From: Oxytricha trifallax
Taxonomy: Eukaryota; Ciliophora; Spirotrichea; Sporadotrichida; Oxytrichidae
Reading direction: 5' to 3'
Assembly: GCA_000711775.1 (NCBI GenBank)
Contig: ARYC01000392.1
Coordinates: 1 to 64,000 of the forward strand
Length of the DNA: 64,000 bases
Shown here: positions 10,260 through 21,322 of the stretch, piece by piece
Position numbering within the stretch: position 1 is the first letter of the stretch
How the letters are laid out: each line of letters begins with the position of its first letter
Notes under the pieces: model-generated
What the model saw: the letters and a program-made list of their open reading frames with translations, nothing else
The model's database searches: none
What the model was told of the DNA's origin: nothing
Translations under genes and position numbers: made by a program

Positions 10260-11035
10260 ATTGGCCCATAAAGGGGTTTAGCTTCTCTTTCTTCTCCTCT
10301 TCTTATGGCTTGCTTGGACCCATATTTCTTCTCTTCGTGCCAGCTCCTGCATCTATGTTCATTTCTTCTGGCTTTTAGACATCGTTATAAAGTCTCTTGC
10401 TCACTTCATAAATAGTCTATGACTTTCTCTCTCTGTGAACCTTCGCATGCTCTTTCATTAGGAATACCAGTTCCAGGTTTCCCTACAAAGTTATGAATCA
10501 AAGCTTACTAGAGAGGAATGGATGCTTCTTAAGCTCAGCGAGCCAGAACTCGCTTATTAGTATGCCTTGCTTCTTTTAATCTTCAGGAGAAATAGAGTAG
10601 CGTTTTTGTGAGCTTCTTCAATGATCTCTCTGAGATAACTCTCTCTTAAAGTGCCAAGAACTCCAAAGAAGAAGCTCCTTTCTGGAAGCTTGTTAGAGAG
10701 TTGTTTCTTGGTAGGAGGAAAACTACCAACTCTTCATCTTTCATCGCATCCTCGTAGAGATTAGTGACTGAAATCTCTGGGTAGTTTGGTATATCTATCA
10801 ACTTTATTTCACTGTTTTTGAAGGCTTTCTTCTCATCGCAGAGTATAGCTTTTAAGAATGAAATTTTGGTACCTTCAATCGTTGGAAGGAATAAACCCAC
10901 TATAATATATGATTAAGTAAATGTCACATGCTTACCATGCTAAGTGAGGTATCGATAGAGATCCTCCTTGCTTCTAAATCTTGAGATCATTTATTAAGCT
11001 TCAACCCTCTTCATTGCAGTACTTATAGATTCCAT
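10260..11035 (-). pseudogene. TBE 22-kDa-type protein gene (frame partly broken)
   Basis: The minus-strand start at 11035 gives MESISTAMKRVEAQQMISRF and continues in frame through GLFLPTIEGTKISFLKAILC and VVFLLPRNNSLTSF to a TGA near 10646. Homologous coding sense (lysine/glutamate-rich, ending near 10260) continues beyond in another frame. The same gene is recognisable in TBE-A. It lies convergent to the transposase, with little spacing. No enzymatic motif is visible. Confidence 0.7.
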
Positions 11036-11554
11036 CCTTGTTCCTACTCTTGTTATTGAATTTCAAATTTTAATATATAGAGTTCTGGATCCTACTGTTA
11101 AAAATCTTAGTATTAAATATGGGCATCTTATAGAAGGTCAACCTGGTAAGGATACGTGGAGAAAGCTGGCAGAAGCTGTAACAAACTTCAGAGATGGAGC
11201 TCCATTTTTATCAATTAGTTCCATTAAATTAGTACTAAATTTGTTTAAATTTGATTAGTACCGATACTATTCGTTTAAATTGAACTGGTACCAATTTAAT
11301 AGCACCAAAACTTAATTAGTACCTAGTTTTAAACCAATGAGGTTTTAATAGAAAAGTTCCAAAATGGTTCAAAACCTAATTGGTACCAGTACCAACCTGA
11401 ATTTATTCTCAGTTGGTACCAAAATAAAAATATTAACCATAAAATTAGAAAATTTATAGTTATAAACTAAGTATAAATATGATGTCTAACACCTAAGATC
11501 AACCATTGTTGTCGCAGCGCCAGCTCCTATACAAAGTTAGTATAGCCAGTGAGG

Positions 11555-13050
11555 TTTTTACTTATTAATAATAGAAATTTAAATTTGAATTTAAACATGG
11601 CGGCTAACATTAAATCGTAAGGCAGTTTCTCTTGGAACAGGTTAATCATTGCTCAACTTTGGCTCCTCCAAGAAACCAGAAGTAATTTATACTGAAAAGG
11701 AGGTAGAGCTAAGAGCTCTAGAGTTTGAAGCTGAGGTCTTTAAAATTTAAGTTTAAAACAAGAAGTAGAGTGCTGAGATGGATTTAAACATAAGTTGAAT
11801 TGGTTGAGGAAGATAAGGAACAGCAACCAATAGAAAAAATTAAAACATTTTAATGTGAAGGCTGCTAAAATTTTTTCTCAACTGAGTCTAGCTTGAAGAG
11901 ACACATCAAGAGGTACACTCTGGTAGAGCTAAGATCTACTTCAAGAATGATAAAGTAGATGGTAGATACTAATGCACTACCTGCATGAAGTCTTATACGC
12001 ACTAAGCTAAAGTAAAGAGACATATGCAAAAGCATAATCTAAGCGAATTCCTGATTAAAGATGAAGAAACTTAAAAGCTTGTACCTGCTAAAAGAAAAAA
12101 TAACTCTCTTGATTCACAAATAGAACAGTAGGAGAGACTTAAGAGATAGAAGCGGTTTGAGTCAATGAACCAACCAGCAAATGGTATGTATATTGCATGC
12201 TTATAAGAGAGAGCAATGTATATACCTGCATTAAATGCAGTCGACATAAGCAGCTGTATTAAAAACTACTTGAATATTGACGTACCTAACAAGGTAAAAC
12301 TTATAGTTGTTGATGAATTCGCATACAAGGTATATCCAATCAAGTATCTCATTAAGAACGAGCAATATTAAAATGAGTTTGCAAATGAATACATAGTACT
12401 GAGAGAGGCTTAGAAATAATAATGCAAGAACTTAGCTAGGCTCGACGGAGTTATACTTGGTCATGGTTTTATTGCATTGAGACTAAAGAAGTTTGAAATG
12501 ACTCTAAGAGAGTATCTCTACCATAATAGATATCCTGATGATTTGAATAAGATACTCAAAGATATGACTAAGGGTGTGAAAGAGCTCCATGATCTAGGGT
12601 ATGTTCATAGAGATGTGAAGCCAGAAAATGTAATGCTAAAACTCTGCCCTTTAGAAGTAGTAGTCATAGATTTCAACAGAGCAATAAGACAAGAGATAGT
12701 AACTTTAGCTAAGGTTTTAGGCACTCCAGGATACTTCCTATAAGAGAGAAATGGACAAATGGCTCTGTATAATAGGATGTTGGGCGGTAGCTGCAATTAT
12801 CTTAGAGTGCGATATGGAAAGTATGTCATACTTTGGAACAAAACATGAGAAATAATCAATAAGTTTGGCTGCTAAACATATTAAGCAAGATGAAATATGC
12901 AATGAAATTAAAAAGATAATTGAGATCGTCATCGTAAAGCTCCAGCATATCCACGATAATCATTGGATGATATACTAGAACAACTACAGACTGCTAAATT
13001 CAAGAGGTATCACAAAGATAAGCAGATAAAATTTGTTTGAATTAAGTATA
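11555..13050 (+). pseudogene. TBE 57-kDa-type ORF: C2H2 fingers plus kinase-like domain, frameshifted
   Basis: In order: an acidic segment (KKPEVIYTEKEVELRALEFE), two C2H2-like fingers (FQCEGCQNFFSTESSLKRHI at about 11845 and YQCTTCMKSYTHQAKVKRHM at about 11965), then a kinase-like domain. The kinase part shows IVVDEFAYKVYPIKYL (candidate Lys strand), GYVHRDVKPENVML (catalytic loop, about 12597), VVVIDFNRAI (DFG replaced by DFN), a GTPGYF activation segment and, in a shifted frame, WAVAAIILECD. At least three frame changes break it (about 11790 and 12760-12785 among them). Zinc fingers joined to a kinase domain are known from this TBE protein. Its role in transposition is not established. Confidence 0.8.
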
Positions 13051-13101
13051 GTAATACTCATTAAATATTCATTAAATTCATAAAAAACATGCGTTTTCTC
13101 T

Positions 13102-13179
13102 ACAAACCCAAATAAGACCCCAACTATACCCTACAAATCAAAGCACTTATAAATCTCACTAAGGGGTTTTGGGGTTTTG
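13102..13179 (-). repeat. Right terminal inverted repeat of TBE-B
   Basis: Inverted copy of 9079-9156 ending GGGGTTTTGGGGTTTTG. The four bases outside each end (CAAT on the left, ATTG on the right) are also mutually inverted. Confidence 0.95.
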
Positions 13180-15295
13180 ATTGTATTTGGATTATTTTAA
13201 TTCGGTTTCACTTGGATAAATTCTGTCGTAACCACCCATATTTTCGTCTTCGTATTGATCTCTCAATTTTTGTCTTTCTTTTATTTACATGTTCATAAGA
13301 TCTAACTTTTATCTCAAAGTAACTTTCTAGGTTAATCTACTTTGCTTTTCATCATAAATTTATTAAATTTTCTGTTTCTTTTCTTCTACAGATACTCCTA
13401 GAAGTTTTAATGTATCAAACAAAAGCTGTTTTTTAATCAAATAGTCCAATGGCGTGTCCGTATTAAAAGAAGGAGCATGATTAACCTCAAGGAGGTATGG
13501 CTTGCAATATTTATCTAAAATAATGTCAAAACCCAGAAGCTCAAAGCACATAGATCCTTCTCTATCTGAAGGTTAGCAAGTTCTATAATTATGAACTAGA
13601 TCTGGCTATATACTTAACATCGTTTTAACTATAATGTCATTAATTTCATTCAAAAGCTTATCAACGTCTACTCCCTCATTTCTTAATCTATTTATTATTG
13701 TGACAAAACTTCTCTTATGTCCCTCATCATCAAGAGCATTTTTAGCTGACTTAAATTTATTTTAGTTATCTTTGTTAATTGCATAGTTTGTTAAATGTAT
13801 GAACATGTTATCAATGTTTGATTAATTTGTTGAATTCGCTTTGAATTCTTCAGTTGCAAATCTCACAATACCTTCATGATAGAGGAAAATTTTCAACGGA
13901 TCACAACTCGTAATAAGAACATAAAGCCTTATATCAAACTTCAGATTATCAATTAAATAGGGGTCTTTCATATATTCCTGAACTACTATCCTCTCTGTGA
14001 TGCTGATGTCCTCGATATTGTTTGTTAAAAATATTCCTTTTCCTTAAGACATACAATCAGGCTTCACAATATAAGTTAGATACTATTTTCTCTGCTTTTA
14101 AGAACTACTCTTTTTCTTGTCTGAATCTTGAATCTTAGAATCATATAGTTTTAAATTCTTATCTTTTCTTTAATTGGTTTTTTAATTTGAATCTTTCACA
14201 TTAGCCTAGTTTTCCAAAATCAAGTTTTAGTTGATCTGCTCTTTCTGCTTCTTATAGAATTACTAATTGTAATACCTAAGATCATTGATTTCCTATGGTA
14301 ATATCCAAGTTCTTGGAAAGAAATCATACTCCTCAGGGAATAGTTTTTACAATTTCTTGAGATTCTTACCTAAAAACGTTTTCCTTGCAATCAGATACAT
14401 AGCTGGAAAGTGATTAACCTTTTGGTAGGGTTTCATTTATGAGAGCATATCAGAGTCAACTCCTAACTCTGCAAAGAACACATCCCACTCACTGTTAAAA
14501 TTTTCGTTCTTTGAAATTCTCCATTTCAAATCATCCTTAGCAACTTCTCTTACAATATCATATGAACACTCTGAAAATAATCATGAGTTAATTATGTAAC
14601 TTACTTGAAATATTAAGAATGACTTTTGTTTAATGGATCACTGGAGGCTGACTGGGATCTTAAAGCGACGGTATTAACTATCTAACTCTTTTTTTCTCTT
14701 TCTTTCTTGGTAAATTTTAAGCTGGATTTAGAGCGCTTGGTCCAACAGCACTTACATTTTTATTTTGCATATTGGCCTCATTGGCACTAACTGTTTTTTG
14801 TTGCTAAAGTTGTTATAATTGTTTTTCTGAATTTAATATATTATTTGTGTAGCTATTGTAAGTATTAATATTCACAAATTTATTAGGGTTTGGATGGCTT
14901 ATACCCATTAAGACAGGTGTGAACTTAAGAGGTAATTTATCAACTGCTAGCTATTATAAAATGTAAGAAATTTTTTAGAATGAATTTGTGGAATCTATAA
15001 AAAGAAATTAATAAATTCCCACATTTTAATTAACATTAAAATATCCGATAGATTCTTAACTCGATAATTTCTTGTATGATTATTTATTGTTTTATGAATT
15101 TTTCATACTATTCTAAGACTTTGGAGTAGGATTGGTATTTAGTACAATATCATTTCTATTTAAATCTCTTCCTTAAACTTCATCATATTTTGTTTCTTAT
15201 ATGTTTTACTTAAAATCTAAATCAACTCTTGAAGAAAGACCAATTGACAAAAGATCTTAATTATCCATTGGTAAATTTACTTAACTTTCACTCAT
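13177..15295 (-). CDS. Tubulin-tyrosine-ligase-like protein (TTLL), main segment
   Basis: Minus-strand gene starting at the ATG 15293-15295 with a Ser/Asn/Gln-rich N-terminus of about 200 residues. An ATP-grasp TTL domain follows: KCSYDIVREVAKDDLKWRI, PRTWILP, YIVKPDCMSQGKGIFL, VVQEYMKDPYLIDNLKFDIR, FIHLTNYAINK, and FELLGFDIILDKYCKPYLLE before VNHAPSF. TTLL enzymes add glutamate, glycine or tyrosine to tubulin tails in cilia. The C-terminal YDRIYPS segment fits the glutamylase branch, but substrate type is inference. One intron (14571-14604). The frame runs into the TBE-B end, where the gene appears to continue at 1392-1815 for a total of about 835 residues. A divergent start with the Q-rich gene leaves 185 bp between them. 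Confidence 0.92.
14571..14604 (-). other. 34-bp spliceosomal intron in TTLL
   Basis: Minus strand GTAAGT...TTTCAG, phase 1. Removal joins NIS-K-CSYDIV in frame. Without removal the conserved TTL domain is out of frame with the N-terminus. Confidence 0.8.
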
Positions 15296-15480
15296 TTATT
15301 ATTAATTAGAAAATTATGTTTAATTTATTGTAAATAAAATTAAACTTTCAATTTTTTACAAACTTTTTATCCTAAAACTATGAAAAAAAATTTATATATT
15401 TATATAAATACCCTCGTATATAAATTGGCAGAATTTGGCAAATAATTAAAAATAAATTAATTGACTTTTCGATTAATCGA
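15296..15480. promoter_or_regulatory. 185-bp divergent intergenic region
   Basis: AT-rich spacer between the start codons of the TTLL gene (minus) and the Q-rich gene (plus). It must hold both 5' leaders and promoters if the two are expressed from one macronuclear chromosome, or a chromosome end if not. No specific motif is claimed. Confidence 0.4.
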
Positions 15481-18400
15481 ATGTAAAACTTTTCACTTTT
15501 CGACGACACAAACCAAGACTTTGACAGTTTTCACAATAGACTTTCTAGCTTCTCAGATCCGTAAGTTCTCTTAAATTTAACTGATTTGTGTACTTATAGT
15601 GATCATCCACGACCCTGGGATAAATTTGCGATAGCTACCAGCCAAGAAATGAAACAAAATCAGGAAATTGGAAAGAATTCGAGCAGTAGCTAAAGGATTC
15701 CTGAAAATGTACCGCAAACTCAGAATACAAATGTATGTTCAAATTTAGATTTTCTTTAAATAAATAGGTAGTTAGTTTAAAAGAGACATAATTTTAAGAC
15801 ACAAGATTAAAAAAAACTTCTCTTCTGTAATTGATTTAAAAATTTAATTTTCTTTATCACTTTATTTGCATATAGAAATCTCTGTAACAAGTAAATCAAG
15901 ACCACTATATGAGAGATTCAATGATGGAGGATCAAACTCAAGCAAAATAATTTTGTGAAAACCCTGAAGTCACTACCCAATTCCCATAGAGAAACAAAGA
16001 TTCGAGTGATAGCAGCAGGAAATCTTGTTAATAGCTCTTTAAGATATCCAAAGTAAATTAGTAAGTTAAAATTTAATAATATTATAAGCTTAATTTGAAT
16101 TTTAATCGTTAATCTCGTAAAGATACTTAATTGATCCGAAGACTAACCAGGCGAGAACTAAACCTCTAACACATGATGATGAGTAAGTCATAAATATTTT
16201 TAAATTATTAATGCATAGGGCAACTATCAGAGTGTTGACTCCTAAAGAGTAAGAGCGTATTGAATATGAGAAAATGAACAGGAAGTTTATTACATAAAAT
16301 GGGTTTAATTTTAGATAACATAATTCACTTCATAATTCATAATTTGAATTTCTTAAATATTTTTGCTGAATTTCCTATATTTTAAAATACCCACAAAATA
16401 ACATAGTCGCTTTCAGCATAGAAACTTGAAACAAAGAAAAAACGTGGAAGGAAATCGAAGAATATCTAATAAATAGAGAACAGCCTACCAAATCCAATGA
16501 GCTAAATCCACCCTTCAAAGCTCTCTATAGAAGGTCATTATCAGTAAGGCTAGAGAGAGCTTGATGAGCTCTTAAGGACAAAAGCCAAAAAACCATCTAT
16601 AGCCAAGGTATTTCAGCCAAAGTTTCTTTCATAATAGTCACATTCATCATCAGTTTCCGATAGAAACGCCCTTCAATTCAATCAACCATAAAAATTGAAA
16701 TTTTAAATTCAAAAGTCTTCATTTTTTTAAGAAGAGCTTGATTAAATTAACTTACAACCCTAAAAATCATAGCACAAAGAACCTCAGAGAATTTCTTAAG
16801 ACGATGACATTCAGATCTTAAAGGATAATTAAGATGAATTGACTCTGAAACAATTAGGTATATAACCTTTAGGCTTGCCTTTAAGCACTAAACCTATACC
16901 TAAAAAATCATTAATTGATGATAATTTAAAAAATGGAGGAAATCTATGCAAAAAAAGAAATCAACCTCCCATCCCTACTAACCAACTCGAAACTTTATCT
17001 TTAAATAAAGATTAAGCATGCACCTAGAGATAAAAGGTAGCCCCAGAAAACACTTCATAAGTTGCTCAATCCACTCAAAGTAGTACTAAGCCTGTTTTAT
17101 TGCAAAAAGCTTAAGTAATAGTATTCTAGACATCTAGAACCTCTTAAAATCAGGAAGTAGAGACAATTTAACCCTAAAAGATTTCAAACAATGTTCCCTA
17201 GAATCTTTTGCAAGGACTATAGAACTCTTAACTGTAAAGTGCACAACAATAAATGAACAAAAACTTTAATGAAAATTTATACTAGCAGTAGAAGCAAAGT
17301 TTAGTCTCAAATAAGTATTAGAGCATTGAAAATCAGATTAATATAACTAGAATAGAATAAATGTATTTAATTAACTTAATATGATTTCATTTTAAATATG
17401 TTATTTTTTTATTAAAAAAAACTATTTGCTTTTACAATAGCGGTTTTGCTTTCAGCTATAGAAATCCAAACTACAGAGATAATCACGACATCTCGAATGT
17501 AATAATTTTTAATTTTTTAAATGCTAAATAGAATCCTTTGGAATAAGTCTCACCAAACAAACTCAAAAAGAAGCTTCTTGATATTCCCAGTGTAAACTTT
17601 TCATTAAGTCAACCCAATGTCAAAAAAGAAATGAAGCAGATTATATAAAATCAAGACTCTTTGGAAGAAGGAGAGCTACCAGAATACAATGATTAAGTGT
17701 TTCAAAATCAAGTTTCGAAACTCAAGAATACTCAAATCAATGCTTCTATTGAACATCCAATGAATGAATCTCCAAATATCTCAAAGGTCCTTGAGTAATT
17801 GAATCTTAGTGATAGAAAGAATCAAGCATTTTAAGTCACTTAGACAGCGTAAATTAACAAGGAGCAGTAGTTTTAAGTTGCAAATTTAGCTCTTCAAGAC
17901 GATTTAATGTAAAGAGAGAGCAATTATTAAGATAATGAAGACTTAACTTTAAACAATGAGGACTCTCAGTCATTCGAACTACAGATTAATAATTTTGAAG
18001 ATGGTCCAAACGATTTCTCATTAAGAGAAAGTAGACACTCTGCTCATTCATTAAAAGGCATCGAACATCAGAAGTAGGCTTAAAAAAAGAAGTTTCTTAA
18101 TGGACTTACATAAGCTGATTCTTCAAGGAATAAGCCTGCTTAAAAAAATTATATTATAACTATTTATTTATTCAGATAAATATTCTCTTAATAAATATTA
18201 TTTAGAATACATATAATTTTTCAAGTTTTATAATTTAAATAAATTAATAATTAAACCTGCTAAAATTGCTACATCCTGTGGATAAGGGTTCGACAAGCTG
18301 ACAAATGATAGATTTTCACCTATAACCTTCGAAGTGCCCCAATATCTGAGTCGTTTCCAACATTTTGGCAACTAAAGAATGGAAACTTTAAAGAACACTC

Positions 18401-18774
18401 AAGAGTATCACCAGAGGTAGAATGACATGAAAGCTTGCCTCTTCTTCAAGAAATAAGCTGAGATACTTATCTCAACTCACGTGAGACACAAACGTGGGGA
18501 TTTCACTAACAAATTGCTTCAACTTTTGAAAGTGCTCTAAATGCCTATCAACTCAATGAAATCCTAAAATTTAATAAACTGGATAGTGGATCACTCTCAG
18601 AGAAAGGAATCCTGCAAGATTAAGCTCTATCAGAATCACAATTATGAACTGTTTATGAAGATTTGGATTAATGAGAAGGGTAAGCACTGCTTTGACTTGA
18701 TACCCACTCTCAGACATCAAGTTGACGCATTCTCTTTTGAAGAAGATTGTGACTAGAATGACTTTCAAATATGA
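15481..18774 (+). CDS. Q/N/S-rich protein of unknown function
   Basis: Starts at ATG 15481 (MQNFSLFDDTNQDFDSFHNR) and ends at TGA 18772-18774. Introns with GTAAGT/GTATG...TAG at 15561-15599, 15733-15875 and about 16182-16217 restore the frame. A long middle region is Gln/Ser/Lys-rich with many TAA/TAG Gln codons. It uses short exons or MDSs with segments such as IRVLTPKEQERIEYEKMNRK. The C-terminal 170 residues, after an IES at 18141-18261, are less repetitive and look globular (FEVPQYLSRFQHFGNQRMET, CKIKLYQNHNYELFMKIWIN). No domain recognised. At least one frame change near 16540-16560 remains unexplained (an undetected small IES or intron). Convergent with the sulfotransferase-like gene, 318 bp apart. 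Confidence 0.7.
15561..15599 (+). other. 39-bp intron in the Q-rich gene
   Basis: GTAAGT...TTATAG. Splicing joins SFSDP to DHPRPWDKF in frame. Confidence 0.75.
15733..15875 (+). other. 143-bp intron in the Q-rich gene
   Basis: GTATGT...ATATAG. Splicing joins QTQNTN to KSLQQVNQDHYMRD in frame, and the intron itself contains a TGA. Confidence 0.7.
18141..18261 (+). other. 121-bp IES with CCTGCT pointers
   Basis: CCTGCT occurs at 18135-18140 and 18256-18261, with AT-rich DNA between. Removing one copy plus the interval joins NKPA to KIATSCGQGFDK in frame and opens the whole C-terminal domain. No GT-AG pair fits, so this is DNA-level elimination rather than splicing. Confidence 0.75.
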
Positions 18775-19092
18775 GGAAGAATATATAAAATTTATAGAGA
18801 GAAATGAGTTTAACTAAAATAGAGATGAGATTGACAGAGAGCAATGAATGAAATATAATTCAAGATTAAATCTAAATAAATTCTAAAAATATTCTTATAA
18901 ATAAAAAAAGAGATATGAATTGTTTTTAATTTAATTTAAAAATTAAATAATCAGATGTTGTAATATTATAAGTTAGTTTTATAAATAAATATGGGAGCTC
19001 AAACTTATGCTTCTAAATGTAATTGATAGATTTTTATTATAGATAGATGGTATAATTGTCAATGATTTAAGTTGACGAAAAAGAAATGGATT
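18775..19092. other. Intergenic DNA between convergent genes
   Basis: 318 bases of A/T-rich sequence between two TGA stops. I see no further gene. Confidence 0.6.
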
Positions 19093-21002
19093 TCATTTTC
19101 TAGAGATCCTTAAATCTTTTCTGATTGAGTTAAGAATTTAAGAAGTTTCCTCATCCATGATTTTTGCTTAAAATCCTTGACCTGGCTTTTCAATCTCGAA
19201 TTCCACATTAGAAAGGGATTCTTTGTATTTTGCACACCATTCATAAATAACAAATATTTTAATAGTAGTTAAATGAAAACTGCTAGTTTATTGCATTTGG
19301 TCTTTATTAGACTTCAAGAACTCATAGTGGTCTGACTGATCAGATTCTGATAGAGCTCCAAAGTCGAAAAACTGGGTATTTTTGTTGTAATGGTCAATTG
19401 GGCAATCTTTAATATTTATTTGTTTATATTTTAAAAATCAGGTGCAGATTTTGCATATCCAAAGTAGAGAAGCTGATCTTTACACAATTGCTTAATGTAG
19501 GCGATTTAGTCATCTGAATATAGAGATAAATTAGAGTTAACTGTACCTGATCTGGGCTTATACAAAACATTTGATTGATTCCCCAAATTAATGACTTGCT
19601 TGATTCTATGATCAATATAAGTAAACTGATGATTCAACATATTAATAATAATAATAAATATTATTTACAGAAAATTCTGTTTACCTTCAATTGACTTAAC
19701 CCCCAGAATAAATTAGAAGACTTCTTTCGTAATCTAATAAGGATTCATTATAAGGTCTTCGAATCTGAAGAATTATAGGAAATAAACATGATAATTATTA
19801 AAAAGAAGTATACTGGAATCGTATTAGAGTCAATTTTACTGGTTAACTTCTTAGGGCTCTAATTTTCTGACCCTCTTTTAGCCATATTAATCCAGTAATC
19901 ATTGAAATCTTGCCAAGTTTAAATTTAAGTTTAGACATACCAGTCCCATATTTCTTTAAGCTCGGTCTTCACATCATTTTCGATGTTTTTGTTGTGAGTT
20001 AGGGTCAGGTTAATGTTTAATAGAGAAATGACGATATCAAAAATTCAAACATAAAATTATGTATTATAAATCAAGCGGATTTCGTACACATACAATTGCT
20101 TTATTGCAATTGAACGAACTTGGAGTTCTAAATTACATAGGGAAATGAGATTTCACAAACCAAGTTTTCTGATCTTTATGATGTCCTTCTCCCTTGAACC
20201 CCAGAGCAGCAAGTGCAAAGTCGATAATAATTTAGTTTGAGTAAGGAGTCCCAGTGGCGATTCCTGTAATTGATTCCAGATACTTACGGAAGAAAGTACT
20301 GCCTGATCTTGGGAATGAAGAGTACAAAACTTTGTTGACTTTGCACATCTCATCCAAGAATCCACTTCCATGAGTGTTAGATTTTTAAATGTAATTATAA
20401 TGATAATAGTTGATGTAAGACTCAAAGGCTTTAATCTCATAAGAGTTAAATGATGGTCCCTTTATCAAGAAAATATCCAAAATGGTCTTGTAGTTCAAGG
20501 TTGGAGCAGTGACTCTTTGGAATACATTGATCTCACTTAGCATGTAATTAAATTATTTACTTTAAGCAATTTATTAAATTGATCTTTTGATGTATCCTTT
20601 GAATTTTGTGGTCATAAGTTATGACCAAGAATTGTACTGTGGCAGCCTGACTGTAGAGAACTGAGTGACATCAGGACTTACATAAATTTCATCACACTTG
20701 ATAAGATCGATAAGGTGCGCATCGATATGTATCTCAATGTCAATGTACCTTTAAGGTATAACTTCCTTCAAGTGGTCATCGTCAAGTTCAGTGGTGACTT
20801 CAGAATCTTGTGATTGACTTTGCATCTGTTGCAGCTCTCTGAAAAAGTCAAGTGAGTAGGCGCCTTCTTTGAATTCATAGAGTGCTTGGGCTCTCTCAAT
20901 GGCTTGGTAGATGAGCTTCTTCATTTGTGGTTGGATCTCAACTGCTTGTACTTCCATGGTAGGATATGATTGTAGTTGGTTGATGTACTTGTGGTTATTC
21001 AA
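19093..21002 (-). CDS. Sulfotransferase-like protein, interrupted by IESs
   Basis: Minus-strand gene, start at 21002 (an alternative in-frame ATG is at 20955-20957), stop TGA 19093-19095. The PAPS-binding P-loop (SSFPRSGSTFFRKYLE, about 20290-20340) is followed by KTWFVKSHFPM, the 3'-phosphate motif CVRNPLD, and VYFFRFEDLIMNPY, the usual strand before the conserved Tyr/Phe-Glu-Asp-Leu. This order is that of cytosolic-type sulfotransferases, which move sulfate from PAPS to hydroxyl or amino groups. The acceptor cannot be predicted. At least four small IESs (listed separately) must be removed. The join near 20560-20600 is unresolved: an AGATCAAT repeat is present but gives the wrong phase, so the N-terminal 115 residues are attached with less confidence. 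Confidence 0.8.
19408..19439 (-). other. 32-bp IES, pointer GATT
   Basis: Direct repeats AATC (plus strand) at 19404-19407 and 19436-19439. Removal joins KSAPD to CPIDHYN on the minus strand in frame. Confidence 0.7.
19629..19679 (-). other. 51-bp IES, pointer CAG
   Basis: CTG (plus) at 19626-19628 and 19677-19679. Removal gives GVKSIEGKQFTYIDHR in frame. The segment looks like a GT-AG intron, but splicing at the visible sites would cause a frameshift. Confidence 0.65.
19773..19807 (-). other. 35-bp IES, pointer TTCTT
   Basis: AAGAA (plus) at 19768-19772 and 19803-19807. Removal joins VYFF to RFEDLIMNPY, restoring the conserved sulfotransferase motif. Confidence 0.8.
20041..20074 (-). other. 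34-bp IES, pointer TTGAT
   Basis: ATCAA (plus) at 20036-20040 and 20070-20074. Removal joins CVRNPLD to IVISLLNINLTL in frame. Without it a TGA follows shortly. Confidence 0.8.
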
Positions 21003-21322
21003 AGTTGACTTTGATTAATATTGTTAAAAGTAAACAAATATTTATAACTCATTAATATAGATTTTATTTTCATTTTTGTACAGTAATATTATAAGTTGAA
21101 GAAACGTGCGGCCTTTTATAGACATAAGAAGGAAAAGTGAAACGTTAACAAGATCGATAAAAACTATATATTAATTGGAATTATCCCTTGAAATATTAAA
21201 CTATTAAATATTAATCATTTAATCTTCTTATCATAAGAATTTAATATTTGTTTTTAATATAATTGTTTAATATTAATAATAATTGTATATTTTTATTATT
21301 TTATGAAGCTATTTTTCACTTA
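21003..21322. other. Spacer between the sulfotransferase-like gene and the ABCA array
   Basis: 320 bases, very AT-rich, between the minus-strand sulfotransferase start and the first ABCA pointer. The last part (about 21263-21322) is open by chance only. No gene seen. Confidence 0.55.

Larger units (their letters stand above)
9079..13179 (+). mobile_element. TBE-type transposon B, full length (4.1 kb)
   Basis: Complete ends and the full three-gene set: 42-kDa DDE transposase (+), 22-kDa protein (-) and 57-kDa zinc-finger/kinase protein (+). The length of about 4.1 kb and the 78-bp terminal repeats starting with 17 bases of telomere-like sequence are as known for Oxytricha TBEs. The bases outside the ends are AAT on the left and ATT on the right. 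Both fit the ANT target preference but they are not identical. The transposase has one TGA and the 57-kDa ORF several frame breaks, so this copy looks recently disabled. It forms the right end of the insert in the TTLL gene. Confidence 0.93.
1816..13180. other. Very large IES built of transposons
   Basis: This is the germline-limited insert between the two TTLL segments, bounded by the 4-bp repeat TCAA (plus-strand TTGA at 1812-1815 and 13177-13180). It contains an 82-codon ORF, a truncated TBE, a decayed Tc1/mariner-type element and a complete TBE. The right pointer overlaps the terminal CAA of the last TBE, so the element's end and the IES end nearly coincide. A 4-bp pointer is weak by itself. 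The support is that both sides are on the same strand and in phase. Confidence 0.5.

Noticed and set aside
19629..19679. Reading this sulfotransferase segment as a GT-AG intron
   Set aside because: Splicing at GTAAAC...CAG breaks the frame into a TGA, whereas removal between the CAG repeats keeps the frame.
20560..20605. AGATCAAT repeats as an IES pointer in the sulfotransferase-like gene
   Set aside because: Joining at the repeat puts the downstream P-loop segment out of frame. The true junction here is unresolved.
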